Both the position numbers and the translations under genes were made by a program. The notes under the pieces are model-generated. The model was given only the letters and a program-made list of their open reading frames with translations. It was not told where the DNA came from and ran no database searches. Shown here piece after piece: positions 23,773 to 34,500 of a stretch of DNA of 60,000 nucleotides; the stretch's first letter is position 1; each line of letters opens with the position of its first letter. The stretch covers positions 128,501 to 188,500 of the forward strand of contig OX485808.1 in the NCBI GenBank assembly GCA_950295325.1, given 5' to 3'. Source of the DNA: Polytrichum commune (taxonomy: Eukaryota; Streptophyta; Polytrichopsida; Polytrichales; Polytrichaceae).

Positions 23773-23984
23773 GATTTTCAGAGTTCAAGACTATTTCCAT
23801 CAAAAGAGAGCAAAACCATCGAAAAAAAGTTACAAAGAGGATGCAAAGCAATGTGGGAAGCAGATAAAGCCAGAGTGAAGACAAGAGTGATGAACGTACA
23901 TGATGTCAAACATTTCAACCTGTCGTTTATCCTACTTAACAATCAACAACAAATATCAATTTCAGACAGCTCTCCCATGTAGCA
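23773..23984 (+). mobile_element. 212-bp insertion flanked by a 15-bp direct repeat
   Basis: The inserted segment, copy 2 of 20636-20850, is bracketed by perfect 15-bp repeats AACACCCAAGACTAG at 23758-23772 and 23985-23999. That length fits target-site duplication by target-primed reverse transcription (SINE or LINE machinery). No poly-A tail or internal pol III boxes are obvious, so the class of the element is unknown. Confidence 0.6.
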
Positions 23985-24538
23985 AACACCCAAGACTAGT
24001 ATTCAATAAATAAAAACTCAAGACCACCATGACACAATTCCTACAACAAACCTGACTTCCACCTTCAGAGCCGCATCTGAAACTTTCTAATCCAACAAGG
24101 GCTCCAAGCTAGAGTTGTCATCTTGAGGAATCGCTTGAAGCTGGCGTTTAGCTCTGGTTTCACATATTCTCTGAAGTGTTAGATGGAACAGAAAATAACT
24201 TTGAAGAGGTCGAATTCTCCACCTTCTTCCTCCCGTCTTAAAAATAAATTTAATAAGACAAGCAAGTTCCCTCAACTTCCTAAGATTTTGAGCAATTCGA
24301 TTTAGATAAGGCCGAAAAGCACTCAATCAAACAACCTTTCTACCTCAACTTACAGAGTACTTGGCAATTTCCTCGCTCATGAACATGTAAGTGCCAAATC
24401 CCCCCCTCTCTTCCCCTTAATTACCCTCGAAAATTCCAGAGAACAAACGACATTGACCATAGCATGAATCAGCACGTTGCAGGCACTTTTTAGAAGAGGA
24501 AACGAAGAAATTGGAGCTCGAAAGGATAAAAGCTTACC

Positions 24539-24570
24539 ATGGCTGTGGCCGCGTAAAACCCTAACCTAAT
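24539..24570 (-). CDS. Possible gene start: ATG-only first exon with telo-box promoter
   Basis: On the minus strand the sequence reads telo-box (AAACCCTAA on the plus strand at 24556-24564), GCGGCCACAGCC, ATG at 24541-24539, then immediately a strong donor GTAAGC. A first exon carrying only the start codon is known from some plant housekeeping genes. The second exon was not found with confidence. A weak candidate opens after TAAAAAG near 24487 (TGCCTGCAACGTGC). It could be the 5' end of the BORCS8-like gene. Confidence 0.35.
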
Positions 24571-24574
24571 CCCT

Positions 24575-24830
24575 GGTTGAGGGATAAAGCCGGCCAGGGA
24601 GCCGTGTCACTGGGGCGCTCCATGGCCCCAAGCGCAGACCAATCCGGGCCATTGGAGCGCCCCGGGCCCATCAACGGCCGAAATGCGTCCTGGGCAGCCA
24701 CCCCTGCCGGGCTGCGGGCAGGGCGGGCGGGGCGGGCGGGGCCTATGGAGGAGGGGGGTAGGGTGGAGCCAGGCTCTGGCCCAGGGTCCGGGAAGTTTCT
24801 GGCAGGGTCGGTCAGGATCCTACTGATTTT
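24575..24830. other. GC-rich island
   Basis: Strongly GC-rich compared with the rest of the window. It contains a GGGCGGGCGGGGCGGGCGG run near 24720-24740 and several GGCCCA/TGGGCC (site II-like) motifs. It sits upstream of the telo-box/ATG-GT site on the minus strand, consistent with a promoter island. The 89-codon open frame across it is compositionally biased and not supported as coding. Confidence 0.4.
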
Positions 24831-24904
24831 AGATCCAACTGGTTAAATGTTGGCATCTTCCGGTTTTCCTACATTCATGAGATATATTCTATGGAATCCT
24901 CTAA

Positions 24905-25310
24905 AACGATCGGTAAATTATCTTAAGTCTTGAACTTCAACTGGATATTTCTTGAACTCAACCGGTTCTTCTGCAACTAACCGGTAAATTTTCTTAAGTC
25001 TTGAACTTTAACAAATTTAACGGTCCAAACCTATAGTTGCAGATAAATTGGTTGAGTTCGAGAAATAACCGGTTGAAGTTCAAGACTTAAGGAAATTTTA
25101 TGATCAGTTGTAGATGAGCCGGTTGAGTTCGAGAAATAACCAGTTGAAGTTCAAGACTTAAGGTAATTTACCGATTAGTTGCAGACGAGCCGGTTGAGTT
25201 CGAGAAATAACCGGTTGAAGTTCAAGACTTAAGGTAATTTTCTGATCAGTTGCAGACAAGCCGGGTGAGATCCAGAAATAACCGGTTGAAGTTCAAGACT
25301 TAAGAAATAA
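24905..25310. repeat. 71-bp minisatellite with inverted half
   Basis: The unit GTTGAGTTCGAGAAATAACC...GAAGTTCAAGACTTAAGG...GCAGACGAGCCG starts at 25051, 25122, 25193 and 25264, a strict 71-bp period. Immediately to the left (24910-25015) the same unit occurs about one and a half times in reverse complement (CTTAAGTCTTGAACTTCAAC), so transcripts could fold into a hairpin. No coding function. Confidence 0.85.
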
Positions 25311-25589
25311 CAATTTTCCACATGCACCTCTCTTGATTGTGCGCTTGTTTGCCACAATTGCACGGTCCACCCAAAACTTTAGACACTCCAACTACATGGA
25401 TTGTAGCATTGTCATGCAGGTCACGCCAATGTTAATATGTGAATGCCTATACATATTGTAACCATTCATGCAAGTTGTGTCAAGAAGAAGCAATATTAGT
25501 ATATGCCACCACTTGTGGACCATATTATGTACATGATAATACCCCCTCATTTGGTCTTGTACATCTACTTCGCGGAAGTGGCGTTGGTA

Positions 25590-26878
25590 CAGTCTAACCT
25601 CGTTAGTACGACACTCGTTAAGACGACACCCTCGATATTACGACACATTTTTGCGCGACCAAACTTCTTAGTTCAAAACTCCCTCTTTTAGACGACTATG
25701 ACACTCGATAATACGACACTTAGAGCGTGCATTTTGTCATATTAAAGAGGGAATAAATGCTAAAATTCCTTTCATCCATGATATGTACATCTAGAATACA
25801 TCCATTTTCACTTGGGAACTACTTGAGAACTTCACTTATCATTGGGAACTTAATGATACTTAGGGTTACAAGTGTAGAATGGACTTGGTTTAGGGTTAGA
25901 GGGGCCTCCTCCCTAGTATGTTGCCTCTTGTGCACTCTCTTGGATTCTTGCAATCTCCAATCTTTGTGCACTCTCTTGCATTCTTGCAGTTTCCAATTCA
26001 ATCTTTCAAAATTCAATACAAGAAGAAACTTTTGCAGTGGGTTTTGTCACAATATGATGATGCTACATTGAAGGACTTAAGGAAGGTGGTGCCCAATATC
26101 AGACAAGCTATCATGTGGAGTTATGAAGTATGCAGTGAGTTGGATGCACAAATAGTCAAGAATTGTTGGAGGATGGCGCGTATATTACCTGCAGCATGGA
26201 ATGCCGATTTTGCCTTAGTTGATGAAAGGGAGAAGAATAGAATGAGAGAAGAATCAGATGAACTTGGTGCTCTGATTTCAAAATTGCGATTGGGTGATGA
26301 TGAGATGTCTATCGAGACTTATATTCATATGGAAGGGGAAGAGATTACTGAGCTAGAATTGACAACTGATGAGTTGGTGGATGCCGCTTTGGGAGTCAAT
26401 CATGCACAAGGCTTTGATCTTAATGTTGATTTGCATTCAGTAGATGTGGATGATGTTGCTCCACCTACAGTAAAGCTTAGTGATGCTAAACATCATGCAT
26501 CATTGTTGTCTAATTTCTTATTAGACAACTCTTTACATTTTGGTGTTAATGAAATTATTAGTTTTCAAAAGCTAGTAGGGAATTTAGAGAAGATGACAGT
26601 TGCTAACTTAGGTAGGCAACACCAGAGATCTTTGACCTCTTATTTCAAGAGTTCTTGAGAATTTTTGTATTTGTTTGGAGTTATAAGTTATTATTTCATA
26701 CACTTCCTAAACCCTAAACTCAATGTATATGGTTTGAATCTCATATTTCTTATGTTTTTGTATTCCCTCGATAGTACGACAATTTTAGGCCATTTGTCAT
26801 ATTAACGAGAAGACGACACCTTGATAATACGACATTTTTTGCGTTTCCCAAAGGTGTCATACTAAAGAGGGAAAACAG
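25590..26878 (+). mobile_element. Tigger/pogo-type (Tc1-mariner) DNA transposon, internally deleted
   Basis: Ends are imperfect inverted repeats of about 25 bp: left CAGTCTAACCTCGTTAGTAC, right (reverse complement) CTGTTTTCCCTCTTTAGTAT, 19 of 25 bases shared including a common GACAC. TA lies on both sides (25588-25589 and 26879-26880), as expected for this superfamily. Both termini carry several subterminal ACGACAC/GTCGTATT repeats, likely transposase-binding sites. Inside is the C-terminal part of a pogo-like transposase. At about 1.29 kb the element is too short for a full transposase, so it is non-autonomous. Confidence 0.85.
25918..26658 (+). pseudogene. C-terminal fragment of pogo/Tigger transposase
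   Basis: From about 26000 the frame encodes IQSFKIQYKKKLLQWVLSQ, then IKNCW-like IVKNCWRMARILPAAW and an acidic tail, which match the region after the DDE catalytic core in Tigger/pogo transposases. The N-terminal CENP-B-type DNA-binding domains and the DDE triad are missing. The first 25-30 residues come from a local duplication of TGCACTCTCTTG-NATTCTTGCA. The frame itself is intact to its stop and ends in QRSLTSYF (residues 236-243), a match to the PCNA-binding PIP box (Q-x-x-L-x-x-aromatic-aromatic). Confidence 0.8.
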
Positions 26879-26879
26879 T

Positions 26880-27990
26880 AGTGCAATGCAACCAAAGAGC
26901 AAGGGATGTCATTAAGGGTTTGGGGTTTGGTAGTTTCTGCCTAATAATTAATTAAAGTGCGAAAGTATGTTAGGCAACCCAAAAAAAAAAAATCTAAAAT
27001 TGGACATATTCCAAAAGTTATTTTAAATAAGTTTGACATTCATCCAAGGCGTTTATATAATTCATGAATGGTTTTCCTAATTTCATCTATGGCGGCTACG
27101 AATAACCTAAACATTTCCCTTAACCAACATTCCTTACCCTAAATTTTGTCTTTTACTTGTTTGTCAAGATTCTAGTGAATGTCACTAGTATTGTTGTAAT
27201 TTTAGGCACTCTTTGAATGTTGTTTCCTTTTTTTTGATAGTCAACGAAAATAATTTCCTAAAAAATTAGGCACCTTTGAAATTAATTATTTTATGCCCAG
27301 GCTGCTAGAGAGCTTCGATATTGTAAACCAAAACAAGTTCATACAACATCTACAAGTGTACAAGGTGGGTTCATGGTTCATTGTTTTAGTTGAAAAATAT
27401 ACCTTAAAACCCCTAATTCTAAACCACATTGGGGTTCCAAAACATATTAGGAGTAACATATTTACATTTTCCAATTAGCTCACTTCTTTTGGGATATTAA
27501 ACATGCACTTAGTAGATATTAAACATGCTCCAATTAATATAGTATCCTTTATCAAAATGGGAATTCTCTCTTCTTAATTGGTCATACATGTCCACCCGAT
27601 TTATTTTAAACTACACTTTTACATGCAATAGGTTGCCCCAAGTTCGTTTATCAACATTCCACTATTTTGGTATATTTATTATTGCAGGAACAAAAAACGG
27701 GAAGCATGTCTTTACTCTGGTTGCTATACAATCAAATTAACAAAGTCAGAAGTTTTTGTAATCTGATTTTGCATCGATAAGGGTAACTCGTGTTTGGGAA
27801 GGCAACCTAATTGCACATATCAGTGCACATTATGTTCACAGTCCAATCTTACTAAAATAAATATTTTTTAGTGTCCGTTCATAGATGCACATCTATTCGC
27901 ACTCAAATGTAATTGTACAGATAAGCAACTGAGTGAGTCCCACTTACCTTTTCTCTTCTTTACTTTTTGTAAACAAATGGAGTTCTCCAT
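26880..27990. other. Intergenic, AT-rich, no gene seen
   Basis: Nothing beyond short homopolymer runs; two small overlapping open frames on opposite strands at 27286-27478 look fortuitous. Confidence 0.4.
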
Positions 27991-27994
27991 TTAT

Positions 27995-28230
27995 TTGGTA
28001 GCTAAAGAGGAGTTCCCAGCCTCATGGACTATCAACATCATTCAAATGGTCTCCAAATCTGGTGAAAGACATTCCCCAAGAACCTAGAGGACCATAATCC
28101 TAGGAACAATCTTCAGCAAGCTTTTTTATGGCTCAATTTTAGAAAAAATAATTAGTCGATGGGCAGAATTGAAAGGAGTCAGGACGAGAGGCCAAGCAGG
28201 TTTCAGGGATTAGGTCACTAACAAAATCGG
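27995..28230 (+). mobile_element. LINE (non-LTR) reverse-transcriptase fragment
   Basis: The plus-strand frame reads EEFPASWTINIIQMVSKSGE, a stop, then TIFSKLFYGSILEKIISRW and RTRGQAGFR followed by a stop. This matches the fingers/palm part of LINE reverse transcriptases (P-x-x-W-x-x-x-x-I...KxG...NYR...KL...ILE-R...W.E...GQAGFR). It is interrupted by stops and truncated on both sides, so it is a dead copy. It lies just downstream of the convergent G6PD 3' end. Confidence 0.75.
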
Positions 28231-28599
28231 GTACTTTGCCCTTAGCAGATCTCCCTCACCTGCAGGAGCTGTTTCTAAAGTCTGAAAGTCAGAGGGCAAC
28301 AAGTGGACACCATTCCTATTCTATTTTATCATTAAAGAACTGATTTTATTGGCAGCTTCCGTAATCAATCACTGAGAATGCATCATTATGAACTGCCACC
28401 CACGTATTGCCACGTGTAATAATAGCTTGTTAGATAGATTGCTGTGCCATTTTTATTCTCTGCGACATACAGTAGAACATGGTATGTACAGTTGTCTCTC
28501 AGAATCATTTGTAAGCATGAGAGGTGAATCTGAGAGTAGTTTGGTTACTATACACCAGGTGTGGTCCTACTGACACACAAAAATCCACATAGTTTGTTT

Positions 28600-31500
28600 T
28601 CAGCTGTCAACAGAGCTATTGTCTCCCCACCTGACATTGTATTTAGCAGCCAAGTAATGTGCACCTACGGGCCCCCGACTACCATAAGGGTAAAGCTCGG
28701 GGCTAATCCTCCGATCTTCCAATTGTTTTAGTAGCGGAGTGAACAATGCCCATGCAGCATCCAACTCATCACTCCGGATAAAGAGTCTACGCTCACCCTC
28801 GATCGCGTCAAGTAAAAGCCGTTCGTATGCATCAGGAATCTCGCGATTATAGCTGCCAAGAGCAAGGTAACACAAATCAGTAGATACAGAGCCAAATGCC
28901 TATTAGCAAACTAAGTTTAATGAGCTTAAACTTATAGCAACACCTCTCTCAAGACCCTAACTACATTCTGCAATAACTATACACCCAAGATTACTGAAAA
29001 TCACAAGGGTTTTCAAAAAATTCCATCATGTGCATGATTCAAATGATTACACAAAAATGTCACTGCTTCTAAAATTACGGTAAGTGGGCCTCAAGTGGAC
29101 ACTTCTGGCTCTGCACTCACTTCTCCTAGAATAATAAACAGGCAATTAGTACAAGATGATTGGTGAATCCATTGTAAAGGACGTAGCCATTTTCCTTATA
29201 ACTTTTGGAGCCGGATTTAATATCTCATTTAATATCAAAGTGAACATTCTCTTATGAAATGACCATAAAGGTAACCCCCCCCCCCAAAAAAAAAAAATTA
29301 TGTTCATATTGACGACTGAACCTAAATTCGTTAACAAGTTCTGAGCACATTATTCAATCTCTTTTGAACCCATGTTTTTAGTGTCCTTTCTTAGATCCAC
29401 ACCACTCAAATATACATGTCCAATAAAGATAAGTATCAGAATTAGGCCCAGTCACCTTAGTTGGAGACATGCACAACATGGTGACCTCTCAACAACTCTC
29501 TCCTTGAAATAAAGTGGGTGGCCTCTCAGAATGAACCACTGTGACATGCATAGATAACTTGTTGATGACAACCTCAAACTCTAGAGCTGTAAAGGTGCAG
29601 CAATGGTTATAGCATCATACCGATCAGCGTAATGAAGATTCAAATTAGAACGGTCCAATCGCATGCCAAGGCCTGGCACCTTGTTATTAATTTTAAGGTA
29701 AATGGCTTCATCAGGTTGCACCCTAATGACGAGCTCATTGGTTGCTTGGTCAAGGTCAGTCCCAAAGCTGCGTTTGTAAAGGTTCCCAGGCACATGCCGA
29801 AATTGCACCCGAATCTCCGCTCTGGCAGCACAGAACATCTATTAGAACTTTATAATGAAAAAGTTCAACATTAGCACTGCATAAGCACTCTAGATTACTA
29901 GGAGAACTGACAACTAAACCTTAAAACCCTAAAACCATAACCCATTGGCCCTTACATTGCAAAATGTACCGAGAAGAGCTCTCCATTCTGACAAAATTTG
30001 ATTCACCTTCCTTTGATTTTTGCAACATGTCATGCTCACATTGGCTAATATCCTGAGTGGAAACTACATTTTGGCACTAGCAAAGATGAAACTAGTCTAA
30101 GGTGACTGTGAACTTTGTATTAGACAATTTAATATCCACCACATTGAGAAATTCACATAAAACATTGGAATTGATAACCTTTAAGTTGTGGAGAAGCAAT
30201 AAGTTGTGGAGAAGCAAATGTCAATAGGTAGTAGGTAACTCCAATCTTGATCTAATCTCAAGAGTCATGATATAATTTAATATGATATTATCAAAAACAT
30301 TTCTCTTAAAGATAGTGTTTGATCAAAGACTAAAAATTGATTAGAACATCAAAAACGTGAAATTGATCTGAGATTGCATTAATACCCTTTTCTTTGCAGA
30401 GCCTTGCCAGCCTTCATAAGGAAAGGAACTCCATCCCAGCGTGCATTGTCAATAAAAAGAGCAGCAGCAGCAAATGTCGGAGTAAGGCTGTTGTTTGGAA
30501 CAGTTTTATCTTCAGTATAAGCAGGGTACTTAATTCCTCCACGGGTATGGCCCTTGTATTGGCCTATTACCACATCGTCAACATCCAGTACTCTCATAGA
30601 TCTGAGTACTTTCACCTGTTACAGAGGAATACATGTCAATAAGGGTTGGTTTACACTAGGGCCCAAGACCAAAGAAACTCTAAAATCAAGGGATTCTATT
30701 GCCGGTCCAAGGTACAAAAAAATAAAGTGGCACTAATGTGGCATCACTATCCTGCCAAATCTCAGCAGTCCCCACTAAAGAAAATACTCCTGATTCGTGA
30801 AACCAATCTTGAAGCTTGGATCCGATCTTGACTTCGAAAGTAGGGTCCATTAAGGGTCTTTTGAAACCCAAGTTTCTTGGACCTGGACCCTTACATGTTT
30901 TAACCCCCACCCTAATATGTGCAAAAACTTCATCTTTCATTCCACATCTTCGCAGTAGTAGCGTCAGATTAGGGGCACTTCACACCAGAGCTTGAGGGCC
31001 CATGCCCATTCAAAACTGAATCTCTCATTGGTAGAAAGTGCCAAAACCGTCCCACTTCACTTTACACTGGATACTAGTGAAAGACGTAAGAGACCAAGGA
31101 AGTCTGAATGGATGAAAAAAACTACATGGAGTCCTACATGGAATACAACGGATTATGTTTCATGGTCTGCCAGGTTTTGCATCAAGCCCACCTCAAAGAG
31201 ATTGGTCTAACATGAAACTAAGAGACTATGACACTTCAGCATCTCACAATGTTACGCTTGATATAGTGTAACTTATTGTGCAGAAGGGCCCACATGCATA
31301 GGGTGGGAGTAAAATAGCATTCAGTTCAGAGCCAGGACACGTATGTCTTTACACTACACTTGAAGACCCATGACCATATAAAATTCAATACCAACTTTCC
31401 ATGGCATGGCCTTTGGATGAGCTTAAAGGGCCCTCATCCCAACCCAAATTGGAAAAAAGGAAACTCATGAAAGAAGGAAAAACCTTTTCATTTCGGATGT

Positions 31501-34500
31501 CTTCAGCATCCAAGCTGACAGGTGGCTCCATTGCAAATAGTGCTAGAATCTGAAGAAGATGATTTTGCATGATATCTCGAATGATACCATAGTTATCAAA
31601 GTATCTGTATACCCAGATGACACATACCCCTTTCAGAATGTAGCCATGCAGCCTCGTAGTGATTTAATAATGCAAACATAGAAATCCCTTCAACACAAGA
31701 TAAACAACTACACTTCAGCAAAGGAGATACTACCTCTACTAAAATTCCTTAATCCTAGAATCATAAGTATATATAGTCCAGTTTACTGTGACTTGCATTG
31801 AGAAGTTCAATAGGGTTATCCATGAAGTCTCCAAATCAAACTCCGGGTGTCTGGGTTGAAAGGCGAGTTTTAGTGCTCATGCATAAAGTTACCTAAATTT
31901 TCTTAAGGCTTACATTAACATGCTAAAAGAGTGGAGCTGGGCAAAAAAACTGCCTTTCTAGCTTGTGATACTAGGATCACTTGGCCTATGCAAGCTGGAA
32001 CTTAGGGTGGCAAGTCCCACGGGTGAGACACTTTTTTAGATCCTAAAGTTCTCTTACAAGTTTTGGAAGAGGAGTTCCAAGAGTTTCACCCAACTTACAA
32101 ACTCAGCCTCCAACACAAGAAGCTCTGACAAGCTCTTGATGAAAAAGTCCCTCAAAGTTTCGCCCCTCTTTAAGAACCCCAGTGCATACCCATGAATCAG
32201 TCAAACAGAAAAAGAGTGCCACATTTCTTACCCTCCACGTCCCTCTGTCCCAAAATCTTCAGAAAATATGAGTTGCACATTTCGAATGTATTGGCGTGAC
32301 CAAAGCGGCTCAAATACCAGATTCGAGAATCGCAACACAGACAGATTCTCTACAAGCTCTTTCCCCAGATAGTGATCGATTCTGCATGTGTATATAACAA
32401 GTAATTAATACAGAATTAATATAGAATACCATGCATCCACATGCTATTATTACAGGGTTGGCAACTACAAAGAGTTCAGAACAAACATGCACCAAATGTC
32501 GCTTGTCAGAAACATTATCAAGTCAGAATTTTTTCAAAAGAGATTGCAACCAAAAGAGATTTACATTTGGAGTTTGGTGGCCCATGACTATTGAAATCTA
32601 CAACCCTATATGGCAAGACTGTCCCACTTCACTTTGAACTAGAGCTTGAATGCCAAGGAAACTTGAACAAATGAATAACCTCCACAGATTCCAACATGGC
32701 ATGCAATAAATTATGTTTCATGGTCTACCGGATTTTGAGTCAAGCCTACCTCAACGAGGAGTCTAACACAAAACTGAGAGACAATGAAACTTCAAAGTCT
32801 CACAAACCCTTCATTTATTATAGCTTATTGGGTGGAAGGGCCCACATGATTAGGATGGTGATGGAATAGCATTTGGTTGACAGCACAGTCGCATATTTCT
32901 TTACACACTTAACGACCCACGACCACACAAATTCAATTTCAATTGTACATGGTCCAGCCTTTGAATGAGTTACAAGGGCCCTCACAATTTTATGGTCACA
33001 GCCCATTGTGCAAGTAGCCCTCACTCACACCCTCACACTCAACATTAGAATAAGTTGCACACAGTAAGAAAGTCCAACCTGTAAATTTGATCTTCCTGCA
33101 AGTGCAATTTCAAGCCTCGAGTAAGCTCAGCGGAGGATTCAGAATCCCGACCAAAAGGCTTCTCTACAATGACACGGGTCCAGCCGTTTACTGATGAAGC
33201 AGCCCGGCTGGAACACCGTGCCACATCCACAAAGATATCAGGAGGAATGGAGAGGTAATAGAGTCGATTTGCCACCCTGCCACCCTGCCATGCCATGTCA
33301 TCCAAATTCAATGCATTGACAGCAATAAACAAATACATCCAAGTAAGAACACCCAACTAACCTTTATCCTCCTCTAAAATGCAAGGCTTTTTCAGGTGAA
33401 TTTGTACTGTAACATGCTTTGTCAACTCAAATTCATATCACCTTGCTGGTTTGCTTTTGGCACGACTACTGTGCCGAAATTTTACAAATCCTAAGTATAA
33501 CAATTTCATCTACAAACTACACTTTTGTACATTCATGGTACTGCACCTATAAGGTATTCAGGCCTAATTTGGTTACTTATCTTATTCAGACATCTTTATT
33601 TGAGTGGTGTGTGGTTAGGTGCAGATCTAAGAACAGACACCGAAAAGGAATCATACATTTAGTACAGATTGGACTATGTGCTCATAATTTGTTGACTATT
33701 CTGATTCAACAGTCGACCTATATGATTAATTATAAGAGGAAAGAGAATCCTCATTTAGATAATCAACAAATTACTCAAAAACTATAAAGAAATAGATTAT
33801 GACCTTGATTTATTTTTGCTACTCATTTCATCCTAATCATGTGTTTGATATCCCAGGAGAAGTGGACTAATTGTAAAAAGAAACCATTTAAGAGCCGTCT
33901 ACTTTAAACAAGTTAATCTGCAATTAATCATGAGAGGCTTGACGATTGCCTTCCAAGTATAGTTCTACAAGGCATGGAAAAAGAATAAGAGACCTCATGT
34001 TCCTGGAGTTTAGTGGATAGCTCGCTAAATGAAGTCTCTGAATTGTACTGGCCACAATGGTAGAAACACCGCTTCAAAAACTCCTCCTGCTTGTCCCCAC
34101 AATTTTCTCTGCAGCCAAACTGCCAATTTCAGACTCTTGTATGATTTAAGAATTTAACTTGTACTCATATGACAGAATGCTGCAACAATAAGATTTAAGA
34201 TCTGAACAAAACACACATTAAGGAATACATATCACAAAGAGTTTACACTTCCCAGTGACAAAATTTAAAGGATTGAGAACTACCAACAATAAATATGAGG
34301 CATCAAAAACAGACCAAAACAAACAGTGGTACTACCTTTGATCGATCCGGCATGTGAGTGTACCCGAGATCATATCCCGTAACTTTTCATCGGTCATATT
34401 GCTCCGAGCAAAGCCATAGATTGTGAAGTGCTGCAATGACACATCTCAAATCCAGTTAATAGAAAATCTGAGAAATTTTAGGAAAAGAATGAGTAGCACT

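Noticed and set aside
23340-23878. Overlapping frames of 87-128 codons near the telo-box at 23.67 kb
   Set aside because: Frames on both strands overlap and include the 212-bp insertion; none shows a family signature.
24577-24846. 89-codon Gly/Pro/Arg/Ala-rich frame in the GC island
   Set aside because: Explained by composition; no domain and no splice or start context.
24905-25310. Minisatellite considered as a CRISPR array
   Set aside because: Eukaryotic context, 71-bp units without unique spacers, and part of the array inverted.
27286-27478. Complementary 61-62-codon frames on both strands
   Set aside because: Same DNA read both ways, AT-rich, no start context.
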